64,000 nucleotides of DNA from Clavibacter michiganensis (GTDB lineage: Bacteria; Actinomycetota; Actinomycetes; Actinomycetales; Microbacteriaceae). The stretch lies in the NCBI RefSeq assembly GCF_016907085.1, contig NZ_JAFBBJ010000001.1, positions 1,550,001 to 1,614,000 of the forward strand, written 5' to 3'. The translations under genes and the position numbers were made by a program. Shown piece after piece: positions 25,338-32,240 of the stretch. The notes under the pieces were generated by a model, which worked only from the letters and a program-made list of their open reading frames with translations, did no database searches and had not been told where the DNA came from. Within the stretch, counting starts at the first letter, position 1. Every line of letters begins with the position of its first letter.

Positions 25338-25981
25338 CGACGCTTCCGCGGATGACCCGGCGGCGGCTCCTCGCCGCCGCCGGGGTCGTCGCCGCGTCGG
25401 CGGCGGTCGTCGCGGGCGGGCTGCTCGCGGTGGGCGGGTGGCCTGGCGCGGCCGGCCTCCCCCGCGACCTCGCGGGCGCCCCGGTGCAGGCCGACGTGCC
25501 GGCGCCCGCGGCGAGCGCCGACGCGGCCACGTCCGTCGACTCCGGCCTCGGCCGGTTCCGCGCGCCCTCGGTCGGGCTCGACGTGCCGCTCGGCGCGGTC
25601 GACGTGGTCGGCGGCGTCGTGGATCCCCCGGGCTTCTCCTCCGCGTACCGCGTGCGCGACCTCGGCGTCGCACCCGAGGACGCGGCGACGGGCACGGTCT
25701 TCGTCGTGATGCACTCGGTGCGCGGCGGCGGCACGGGCCCCGGCGACCTGCTCATCGACGACCGGGCGGGCAGCGCGAGCGTCGCCCCCGGCGCGGTGAT
25801 CGAGGTGGCGGGCGTCGAGTACGCCGTCGGATCCAGCCGCGCGGTGCCCAAGGGCCAGCTGCCCGACGACGCCGAGGTCTGGGCGGACACCCCCGGCCGG
25901 CTCGTCGTGATCACGTGCCTGCAGCGCCCGGACGGCAGCCCGTCGCGCGACGACATGGTGATCGAGGCGACGCGCGCCTGA
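25334..25981 (+). CDS. class E/F-type sortase
   Basis: A 215-aa membrane-anchored sortase. The N-terminus is basic with a helix (RRRLLAAAGVVAASAAVVAGG), then a Pro/Ala linker and the sortase barrel with H127 (VMHSVRGG) and the catalytic C195 in VVITCLQRPDG; the active-site Arg is R198 or R204. The GTG start sits inside GTGA at the phosphatase stop, so the two are translationally coupled. It probably attaches the phosphatase to the cell wall. Confidence 0.85.
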   Translation: MTTLPRMTRRRLLAAAGVVAASAAVVAGGLLAVGGWPGAAGLPRDLAGAPVQADVPAPAASADAATSVDSGLGRFRAPSVGLDVPLGAVDVVGGVVDPPGFSSAYRVRDLGVAPEDAATGTVFVVMHSVRGGGTGPGDLLIDDRAGSASVAPGAVIEVAGVEYAVGSSRAVPKGQLPDDAEVWADTPGRLVVITCLQRPDGSPSRDDMVIEATRA

Positions 25982-26034
25982 TCCCGCGCGGGGAGCGCCC
26001 GATGCCCGATGCGGCCGGGCGCTTCCCGCGTCGA

Positions 26035-26040
26035 TAGCCT
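26035..26040 (+). promoter_or_regulatory. leaderless -10 (TAGCCT)
   Basis: TAGCCT ends 6 bp before the ATG at 26047; no ribosome binding site. Confidence 0.6.
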
Positions 26041-26046
26041 CGGGAC

Positions 26047-27150
26047 ATGGGGATGGACAGCGCACGGCACGAGGTCACGCGCGCCTGGCACGCCGCCGTC
26101 TCCCCCGACCGGCTGCTGCTCGCGGCCAAGACGGCGCTCGCGGTCGGCATCGCCTGGGCCGTCGCGCCGTACGTGCCCGGCGTCGCGAACGAGTACCCCT
26201 ACTACGCGCCGCTCGGGGCGCTCGTGAGCATGTACCCGACGCTCATGGGATCCGCGCGCACCGGCCTCCAGACGCTCCTCGGCCTCGCGGCGGGCATCGT
26301 GCTCGCGACCGCCGTGATCCTCACCACCGGCCCCTCGTGGTGGTCGATCCCCGTGATCGTCGGCATCGGCGTGATCCTCTCCGGCTCGGGCTGGTTCGGC
26401 GCGGGCCGCGAGTACGTGCCGATGGCTGCCCTGTTCGTGCTCATCATCGGCGGGCAGGACGCCGACACATACTCGCTCGGCTACCTCGTGCAGATGGCCG
26501 TCGGCGTGGTGACGGGCCTCCTCATCAACGTGCTCGTCGCGCCGCAGCTGTCGAGCGGGGCCGCGGGCGCCCGCATCAGCGCGTTCCAGCGCGAGGTGGC
26601 CGACCGGCTGCGGGACGTGGGCGACGCGGTCGAGGCCGACGCCCCGCCCGCGCACGCCGACTGGATCCGCGCGAGCGAGGACCTCGCGGGCACCGCGCGC
26701 GCCGTGCGGGCCGACCTCCGCGAGGCCGACGAGAGCCGCAAGGGCAACCCGCGCGCGCTCGTGAACAAGCGCGACGTGCGCATCGACCACGCGCGGCTCG
26801 AGGCGATGGACCAGATCGTGTTCCACGTCCGCGACATCTCCGCGGCGCTCGCGGACACCATCTGGCAGGAGCGGGGCGCGATGGGCCTCGACCACGGCAT
26901 CGCCGCTCCCATCCGCGACGCCTGCCACGCGGTCGCGGGCGTCCTCGACCTCGACGACCCGGACTCCCCCGAGCGGCACCGCGCCATGGGCGAGGCGGCC
27001 CGGCAGGTCCGGCTGCTCGTGGAGGCCGTGGACCACCAGTCGCAGGAGCTCGGGCGGGCGATGGGCCCCGGCGTGCTCACGGCCATGCACCTGAAGCGCG
27101 TGCTGCGGCACCTCGAGCCGGTCGACGCGGCGGAGTCGCCGGCGCCGTAG
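26047..27150 (+). CDS. FUSC-family (aromatic acid exporter-like) membrane protein
   Basis: A 367-aa protein with about six N-terminal transmembrane helices (residues 25-165, starting AAKTALAVGIAWAVAPYV) and a long cytoplasmic helical region, the half-size FUSC/ArAE layout. It contains YYAPLGALVSMYPT, a family-like turn between helices 1 and 2. Relatives include aromatic carboxylate efflux proteins; the substrate is unknown. Single gene. Confidence 0.8.
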   Translation: MGMDSARHEVTRAWHAAVSPDRLLLAAKTALAVGIAWAVAPYVPGVANEYPYYAPLGALVSMYPTLMGSARTGLQTLLGLAAGIVLATAVILTTGPSWWSIPVIVGIGVILSGSGWFGAGREYVPMAALFVLIIGGQDADTYSLGYLVQMAVGVVTGLLINVLVAPQLSSGAAGARISAFQREVADRLRDVGDAVEADAPPAHADWIRASEDLAGTARAVRADLREADESRKGNPRALVNKRDVRIDHARLEAMDQIVFHVRDISAALADTIWQERGAMGLDHGIAAPIRDACHAVAGVLDLDDPDSPERHRAMGEAARQVRLLVEAVDHQSQELGRAMGPGVLTAMHLKRVLRHLEPVDAAESPAP

Positions 27151-27168
27151 CGCGGATCCGCGCGTGGA

Positions 27169-28122
27169 CTAGGCCGACGCCCCCGCAGCCGCCTCGCCGC
27201 CCACCGGCAGCGCCTCCGCACGCGCTTCGAACCGCACCGCGACGATGCCCGCGACGATGAGCGCGCCGCCCACGAGCTGCAGCGCCGTCAGCTCCTCGCC
27301 GAGCAGCAGCCACGCCCACGCGCCGGCCGCCGCGACCTCGAGCAGGCCCGTGAACGACGCGAGGCGGGATCCGAGCATCGCGCCCGCCGTGATCCCCGCC
27401 CCGTACGCGAGCGCCGTCGCGACCACGCCGACCACGAGCATCGGCACCCACCACGGGACGACGCTCCCCAGCATCACGACGTCGGCGACGGATCCGGTGA
27501 ACGGCAGGACCCCCGTCACGCCCACGAGCGCCAGCAGCACCGCCGCGACGAGCAGCCCCGCGGCCGCGAGCGCCACCGGCGGCAGCCCGTCGGCGCCCCG
27601 GGCCGCGATCGCGAAGTAGCCGGCGCAGCCGACCATCGCGCCGAGCGCGAAGAGGAGGCCGACGGGATCCAGCGCCCCGCCACCCGACGGCGACACCACG
27701 AGCGCGAGCCCGCCCGCCGCCGCGACGGATCCGAGGAGCACCGGCACCGCGGGCCGCCGCCGGCTCATCGCCCACGCGACCGCCACGAGCAGCAGCGGCG
27801 CCATGAACTCGATGAGGATCGCCGTGCCGACGGGGATCCGCTCGATGGCCGCGAAGTACATGACCTGCGCGCCCGCGACGCCCACGAGCGCCATCCCGAG
27901 CACCCGCCGCCACGCCCGCAGCACCGGGCGCAGGTCGCCGCCGAGCTGCACGAGCGCGACGGGCGCGAGGACCAGCCCGCCGACGAGCGCCCGCAGCGCG
28001 ACGGCGGCGACCGGGCTCCATCCGGCCTCGAGCAGCGGCTTCACGAAGGCGCCCGACAGCCCGAAGGAGGCGGCGGCCACCACGGCGAGGACGAGTCCGG
28101 TGGTCAGGTGGCGTCGTTCCAT
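27169..28122 (-). CDS. EamA/DMT-family transporter (RhtA-like)
   Basis: A 317-aa protein with ten hydrophobic helices in two EamA repeats (first starts TGLVLAVVAAASFGLSGAF; second GLLFALGAMVGCAGYFAIAA). These are drug/metabolite or amino-acid exporters. It is divergent from the CGNR regulator at 28196, and the shared 70-bp intergenic region suggests that regulator controls it. Confidence 0.9.
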   Translation of the reverse strand: MERRHLTTGLVLAVVAAASFGLSGAFVKPLLEAGWSPVAAVALRALVGGLVLAPVALVQLGGDLRPVLRAWRRVLGMALVGVAGAQVMYFAAIERIPVGTAILIEFMAPLLLVAVAWAMSRRRPAVPVLLGSVAAAGGLALVVSPSGGGALDPVGLLFALGAMVGCAGYFAIAARGADGLPPVALAAAGLLVAAVLLALVGVTGVLPFTGSVADVVMLGSVVPWWVPMLVVGVVATALAYGAGITAGAMLGSRLASFTGLLEVAAAGAWAWLLLGEELTALQLVGGALIVAGIVAVRFEARAEALPVGGEAAAGASA

Positions 28123-28164
28123 GGTGCGCTCGTCTCGTCAGGGGCCATGCGGCCTACGGTCCTG

Positions 28165-28190
28165 ACGTTAGACTCGACGTGGATAAGGAG
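28165..28190 (+). promoter_or_regulatory. promoter and ribosome binding site of the CGNR gene
   Basis: TAGACT at 28169-28174 is a good -10; AAGGAG at 28185-28190 is 5 bp before the TTG start at 28196 and decides that unusual start. On the minus strand TAACGT (28165-28170) overlaps the same site and could be the -10 of the EamA gene. Confidence 0.5.
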
Positions 28191-28195
28191 TCAAC

Positions 28196-28756
28196 TTGCT
28201 TTTCACCCCTGACACGGAGGACGTCCTCACGTTCGACGCCGTGATCCTCAACACGGCCCCGCGCGCCACCCGCTCGGGCGACGACCTGCTGGCGACGCCC
28301 GAGCAGCTCGCCGACCTGATGACCCGCAGCGGCTTCTCCGGCCGCTTCGACCGCGACGACCGCGAGCTCCGCGAGGTGCACCGCGCCCGCACCCGCCTGC
28401 GGGAGATCTGGGGCCTCGACCGCGACGCCATGGTGGATCCCGTCAACGAGCTGCTCGCGCGCCACCACGCGGCGCCCCGGCTCGTGCGGCACGACGCCCT
28501 CGACTGGCACCTGCACGCGACCCCGGAAGACGCGCCGCTCGCCGACCGGATCCTCGTGGAGGCCGCCATGGCCCTCGTCGACGTCGTGCGCTCCGACGCC
28601 GCCGACCGCCTGCGCGCGTGCGCCGCCGACGACTGCGACGGCGTGCTCGTCGACCTCTCCCGCAACGGGTCGAAGCGGTTCTGCAGCGTGCGCTGCGGCA
28701 ACCGGATGAACATGGTCGCGTTCCGCGAGCGCCGCGCGCAGGATCCGGTCGGCTAG
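28196..28756 (+). CDS. CGNR zinc-finger / ABATE-domain regulator
   Basis: A 186-aa protein with an N-terminal ABATE-type ligand domain (starting LTFDAVILNTAP) and the C-terminal CGNR zinc finger: two Cys in CAADDCDG and CSVRCGNRMN, with the SKRFCS turn. The CGNR finger is believed to bind DNA. TTG start, supported by AAGGAG. Divergent to the EamA exporter, which is the likely target. Confidence 0.9.
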   Translation: MLFTPDTEDVLTFDAVILNTAPRATRSGDDLLATPEQLADLMTRSGFSGRFDRDDRELREVHRARTRLREIWGLDRDAMVDPVNELLARHHAAPRLVRHDALDWHLHATPEDAPLADRILVEAAMALVDVVRSDAADRLRACAADDCDGVLVDLSRNGSKRFCSVRCGNRMNMVAFRERRAQDPVG

Positions 28757-28769
28757 CCCGCCGGCCGCC

Positions 28770-29585
28770 TCACTTCGCCTGCAGCGCCGCCTGGTACAGG
28801 TCGCGCTTGCCGAGGCCGGTCGCCTCGGCGATGGTGCCCGCCGCGTCCTTGAGGCGCGCGCCGTCGGCGACCAGCTCGAGCACCTGCGTGACGCCCGTCG
28901 CGAGGTCGACCTCGAGCGCCGCGGCGCCCTCCGCGACCACGACGATCTCGCCCCGCACGCCCTCGGCGGCCCAGGCGGCGAGCTCGGCGGCGGATCCGCG
29001 GCGCACCTCCTCGTAGAGCTTCGTGAGCTCCCGGCACACGACGAGCCGGCGATCCGGGCCCCACTCGGCGACGACGTCCTCGAGCGACGCCTGCAGCCGG
29101 TTCGGCGACTCGAAGAAGACCATGGTGCGGCGCTCGCGCACGAGCTCGCGGAGCACGCGGCGCCGGTCGCCGCCCTTCCTCGGGAGGAAGCCCTCGAAGG
29201 TGAAGCGGTCGGTGGGGAGGCCGGAGACGGCGAGCGCGCTGAGCACGGCGCTCGGCCCGGGGATCACCGTGACGCGCACGCCCGCGGCGGCAGCCGCCTC
29301 CACGAGGTGGAAGCCGGGGTCGGAGATCGCGGGCATGCCGGCGTCGGAGAGGACGAGCACGTCGGTCTCGCGCGCCAGCTCGACGAGGTCGGCCGACCGC
29401 TCCTGCTCGTTGTGGTCGTGCAGCGCGATGAGGCGCGGCCGGTTCTCGACGCCGAGCGCCGTGAGCAGGCGGATGGTCGTGCGGGTGTCCTCGGCGGCCA
29501 CGACCGTGGCGGAGGACAGCGCCTCCACGAGCCGCCGCGACGCGTCGCCCAGGTTGCCGATGGGGGTCGCGCCGAGGATGATCAC
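28770..29585 (-). CDS. rsmI: 16S rRNA (cytidine-1402-2'-O)-methyltransferase
   Basis: A 271-aa tetrapyrrole-methylase-fold enzyme that methylates the ribose of C1402 in the ribosomal P site. Motifs: start MIILGATPIGNLGDASRRL, SDAGMPAISDPG and the GPSAVLSALAVSGLPTDRF SAM loop, then FLPRKGGDRR and FFESPNRL. It overlaps the small membrane protein upstream by 4 bp. In many actinobacteria rsmI lies back to back with the pmt gene; here pmt is about 6 kb away. Confidence 0.96.
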   Translation of the reverse strand: MIILGATPIGNLGDASRRLVEALSSATVVAAEDTRTTIRLLTALGVENRPRLIALHDHNEQERSADLVELARETDVLVLSDAGMPAISDPGFHLVEAAAAAGVRVTVIPGPSAVLSALAVSGLPTDRFTFEGFLPRKGGDRRRVLRELVRERRTMVFFESPNRLQASLEDVVAEWGPDRRLVVCRELTKLYEEVRRGSAAELAAWAAEGVRGEIVVVAEGAAALEVDLATGVTQVLELVADGARLKDAAGTIAEATGLGKRDLYQAALQAK

Positions 29586-29902
29586 CGGTCGATCATCCCA
29601 TCCGGCCGGCTCTCGTCCTCGACCTCACCTTCGCGCGGGAGGCCGGCCCGGTCGCCGACGTGCGCGGGGTCCTCGACCTCCTCGGCGCCCGGGTCGCCCC
29701 AGCCGCGGAGCGCATTCGCCACGCCGACGCCGATCGACAGGAGCCCGAGCGGCACTCCGAACAGCACGAGAGTGGACCCGCGAGAGGTGGTGAACTCGCC
29801 GAGGACGCCGGTGAGTCCGAGCACAGACGTCAGGCAGAGGAAGACGCCGAGGATCACGTAGCCCCAGGTCTCGCGGCCCCGCGACCGGCTTCGCAGGAAC
29901 AC
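29582..29902 (-). CDS. small two-helix membrane protein
   Basis: A 106-aa protein with two transmembrane segments (WGYVILGVFLCLTSVLGLTG and STLVLFGVPLGLLSIGVGVA) and an acidic C-terminal tail (GAEEVEDPAHVGDRAG). GTG start at 29902. It is coupled to rsmI by an ATGA overlap. No function is known to me. Confidence 0.75.
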   Translation of the reverse strand: MFLRSRSRGRETWGYVILGVFLCLTSVLGLTGVLGEFTTSRGSTLVLFGVPLGLLSIGVGVANALRGWGDPGAEEVEDPAHVGDRAGLPREGEVEDESRPDGMIDR

Positions 29903-30488
29903 GGGTCAGCGCACCGCGGGCGCGTCGGCGCCGGCGCTCACGTGAGCGGCCACCCCGGGGTCCGCGGCGGCGGGCGAGAGCTCGGGAAGGCGGCGGGGAT
30001 CGAGGAGGGGCACGGATCCATGCTGGCACGGCGCCCGTGGGCGGCGAGGCCCGCGCTGCCGAGGCCAGCACGACCCCGCGGGATCACCCACCCCACCGCG
30101 CAGGGATTTGACTCCCCCGCCCACCGCGTCCTACGGTCGTTGAACGTTCAACGAAATAGCGTGGAGTGTCCGGGGGCATGTCGGGACACCCGATCGCAGA
30201 CGGTCCGGCCGGCTCATCAGCCGCATCCCGGCACGGTCTCCAGCAGCGCGGCCGTTCGTCCGGCGTCCGATCGCGCATGAGCGGGAGGCGTCGCCGCCGC
30301 GCTCGCTGACGGCGTCCGTGGACATGGGCCCTGGACATCGTCGAGCCCTCGACGCTCCCCACCGAGAACGCCCGATCGCGCTCCGCCGGGATCCGCGCGC
30401 CGATCACGCGCCCCGGCTCCTCGGACCACACGACGCGATCCCCGCACTTCCATCACCACCACCACCACCGAACAGAGGAGAACCCCGC
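29903..30488. other. 586-bp region without a confident gene
   Basis: On the minus strand 29904-30011 encodes a short, coding-looking peptide (GTG start, MPLLDPRRLPELSPAAADPG then ADAPAVR) directly upstream of 29902, but with no ribosome binding site; I do not call it. The rest holds the 16-bp palindrome at 30138, a -10-like TAGCGT (30157-30162), an interrupted repeat TGTCC/GGACA around 30167-30188 and the doxX leader ending in AGAGGAG. The unusually long leader is unexplained. Confidence 0.5.
30138..30153. promoter_or_regulatory. 16-bp perfect palindrome, MarR/TetR-type operator
   Basis: CGTTGAACGTTCAACG is fully self-complementary. TTGAA-type palindromes are typical MarR-family operators, and a -10-like TAGCGT follows 3 bp later. 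No MarR gene lies in the window; the nearest downstream gene is doxX, 335 bp away. Confidence 0.6.
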
Positions 30489-30932
30489 ATGCGCACGCTG
30501 CTCCACCCCGCCCGCACGTCGCCCGTCCTCCAGGACGCCGCCCTGCTCATCGCCCGCGTGGCGATCGGCTTCATCCTCATGGCCCACGGGTTGCAGAAGT
30601 TCCTCGACTACACGCTCGACGGCACCGCCGCCTCCTTCACGCAGATGGGCATCCCGGTGCCTGCCGCAGCGGCGGTCTTCGCCGCGACGGTCGAGACCGC
30701 CGGCGGGGCCGCGCTGATCCTCGGCCTCCTCACGCCCGTGGTCGCGGCGCTGAACGTCCTCAACCTGCTCGGGGCCCTCGTCATCGTGCACGCCGACAAG
30801 GGCGTCTTCGTCGACGGCGGGGGCTACGAGCTCGTGCTCGCCCTGATCGCCGGCCTGGTCGTCGTCGGGCTGCTGGGAGCGGGCCGCTTCAGCGTCGACG
30901 GGCTGCTCAGCCGCCGCCGGCGGACCGCCTGA
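30489..30932 (+). CDS. DoxX-family membrane protein
   Basis: A 147-aa four-helix protein. DoxX signatures: ALLIARVAIGFILMAHGLQKF in helix 1, QMGIPVPAAAAVFAATVETAGG with helix 2, and GALVIVHADKGVF between helices 3 and 4. DoxX proteins are linked to redox and thiol stress in actinobacteria, and MarR control would fit the TTGAACGTTCAA palindrome upstream. AGAGGAG lies 8 bp before the ATG. Confidence 0.9.
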   Translation: MRTLLHPARTSPVLQDAALLIARVAIGFILMAHGLQKFLDYTLDGTAASFTQMGIPVPAAAAVFAATVETAGGAALILGLLTPVVAALNVLNLLGALVIVHADKGVFVDGGGYELVLALIAGLVVVGLLGAGRFSVDGLLSRRRRTA

Positions 30933-31054
30933 GCGGACGCGCGCGCCGCCGGCCGCCGAGGTCCGCCGTCGGCGACGACCGACGCTATCGAGACCCCGAC
31001 CGTGCGGGTCGGCGCGGTCACCGGATGGTCGACCCGCGACGCCCGCCAGCGCGT

Positions 31055-31083
31055 CGGGCGCCCACCGTGGCGGTGGGCGCCCG
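31055..31083. terminator. bidirectional hairpin terminator
   Basis: CGGGCGCCCACC (31055-31066), loop GTGGC, GGTGGGCGCCCG (31072-31083): perfect 12-bp arms between the convergent doxX and 31116 genes. There is no T-tract, as is usual in this GC range. Confidence 0.8.
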
Positions 31084-31115
31084 TGACGCGCGTGCCCGCG
31101 CGTCGGACCGCGGCT

Positions 31116-31853
31116 CTACGCGCAGTGAGAATTCACGGTGTCGGGGATCTTGATGTAGATGCCCTGGCCGTTGCACATGTTGGAGCTCTCGAGGGCTTCT
31201 GTCGCGCCAGCCATGAATGCGCCGACGAATCCGCATGTGATGTGGCTGATGTCGAAGAAGGCGCAGATGGCGACAGCGGCAGCCGAGGAGCCGGCCGCGA
31301 CGAGCCCACGGAGCCACGCGTTGTTGATGTAGAGGGTGAACCAGTGGATGATGTGGCTCCACCAGTGCTTGGACTCGGATATCTCGCCGGCCTTCGCCGG
31401 CGGCCTCGACGTGTCCGAGCTGGTCGTGCTCAGCAGCGACTCGGCTTCGGCGGCATGGATCGCGGCCTTCGCGCTCCGCAGGGACGCCTCGGTCTTCGGG
31501 TCGGCCGCCGCGGCCGCGTTGAGCTTCGCGATCTGCGCATCGGACTCGGCCGCCTGTGCGGCCGACAGGTCCATCCAGTTGTCGATGTGCTTCCCGTGGA
31601 CGTCTACGCCGGTGCTCGCTGCGTGGAGGACGTCGGACTCGGTGATCCTCCCGGACTCGATGTCGTCCATCAGGTGACCGCTCGCGATCGAGTTGCCGAC
31701 GCGCGCCTCGGGGGAGTTCGGGTTCCCGGTGGCGAAGGCTCCGCTGCCTGGGGCGGCGATCACGAGCCCCAGCGTCGCGACGGCGCCGATGGCGACGGAC
31801 GCGACGAGGGAACGGGGAGTGCGGGTATTGCGGGTCCGGCGGATGCTGGACAT
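31116..31853 (-). CDS. secreted orphan protein with hydrophobic C-terminal region
   Basis: A 245-aa protein with an N-terminal signal peptide (basic SSIRRTRNTRTPR, hydrophobic SLVASVAIGAVATLGLVIAA, cleavage near GAFA). Residues about 40-150 are polar, helical and Ala-rich. Then KHWWSHIIHWFTLYINNAWL and two hydrophobic stretches (GLVAAGSSAAAVAICAFF, CGFVGAFMAGATEAL) precede a Cys-containing tail (SSNMCNGQGIYIK). Four cysteines could pair outside the cell. GAGAGGAAA lies before the start. Composition is less GC-rich than its neighbours. No family recognised; the amphipathic end resembles pore-forming or bacteriocin-like proteins only in general character. Confidence 0.72.
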   Translation of the reverse strand: MSSIRRTRNTRTPRSLVASVAIGAVATLGLVIAAPGSGAFATGNPNSPEARVGNSIASGHLMDDIESGRITESDVLHAASTGVDVHGKHIDNWMDLSAAQAAESDAQIAKLNAAAAADPKTEASLRSAKAAIHAAEAESLLSTTSSDTSRPPAKAGEISESKHWWSHIIHWFTLYINNAWLRGLVAAGSSAAAVAICAFFDISHITCGFVGAFMAGATEALESSNMCNGQGIYIKIPDTVNSHCA

Positions 31854-31942
31854 CAGGTTTCCTCTCTATGGAAGCGGCCGATGAGGCCGCCACCGAAAGG
31901 TAGGCGAGCCGGGGCGCGCGACCAGGCGAATGCACAGTGCGA

Positions 31943-31999
31943 TTTCCCTCATGGCGCCGGAAGGATTTCCTGACGCCGACGTGTTGGTTTCCTGACGCC
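31943..31999 (-). promoter_or_regulatory. 22-bp-spaced direct repeats upstream of the secreted orphan
   Basis: TTTCCTGACGCC occurs exactly at 31966-31977 and 31988-31999, 22 bp apart (two helical turns), with a degenerate third copy beginning at 31943 (TTTCCCTCATGGCGCC). They lie 90-150 bp upstream of the gene at 31853. This is the spacing used by response regulators that bind direct repeats. The remaining sequence 31854-32240 holds no other gene. Confidence 0.6.
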
Positions 32000-32160
32000 C
32001 GAGCGCGTATCTCGCCCCGAGAGGCGCGGCATCTCGCGGCGCCGGATCCCCTCACGCCGCTCCCGGGTCCTCGGCGCGAGCGATGGCTCCCATGAGCGGC
32101 GGCGGCCGGGGCACGACCGGCACCGCGCCGCGACCCAGCACGGCGCCCCCGCATCCTGCG

Positions 32161-32166
32161 TACGCT
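32161..32166 (+). promoter_or_regulatory. -10 of the TreS-like gene (TACGCT)
   Basis: TACGCT is 74 bp upstream of the GTG start at 32241, giving a leader of about 65 bases that ends in a GAGGAG ribosome binding site. Confidence 0.4.
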
Positions 32167-32240
32167 CGTGACAGCGGCCCCGCGGGCCGACGCTGCCCGG
32201 ATCGGGCACGACACACCACCACCCACCCCGAGGAGCACCA

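Noticed and set aside
29904..30011. 35-codon peptide upstream of the two-helix membrane protein
   Set aside because: Looks coding by codon choice but has no ribosome binding site, no leaderless -10 and no conservation evidence.
31055..31083. The 12-bp-arm inverted repeat as an operator
   Set aside because: Its place between two convergent gene ends fits a terminator better.
31116..31853. Calling the orphan secreted protein a bacteriocin
   Set aside because: The Trp-rich amphipathic segment is suggestive, but there is no leader motif, immunity gene or dedicated exporter beside it.
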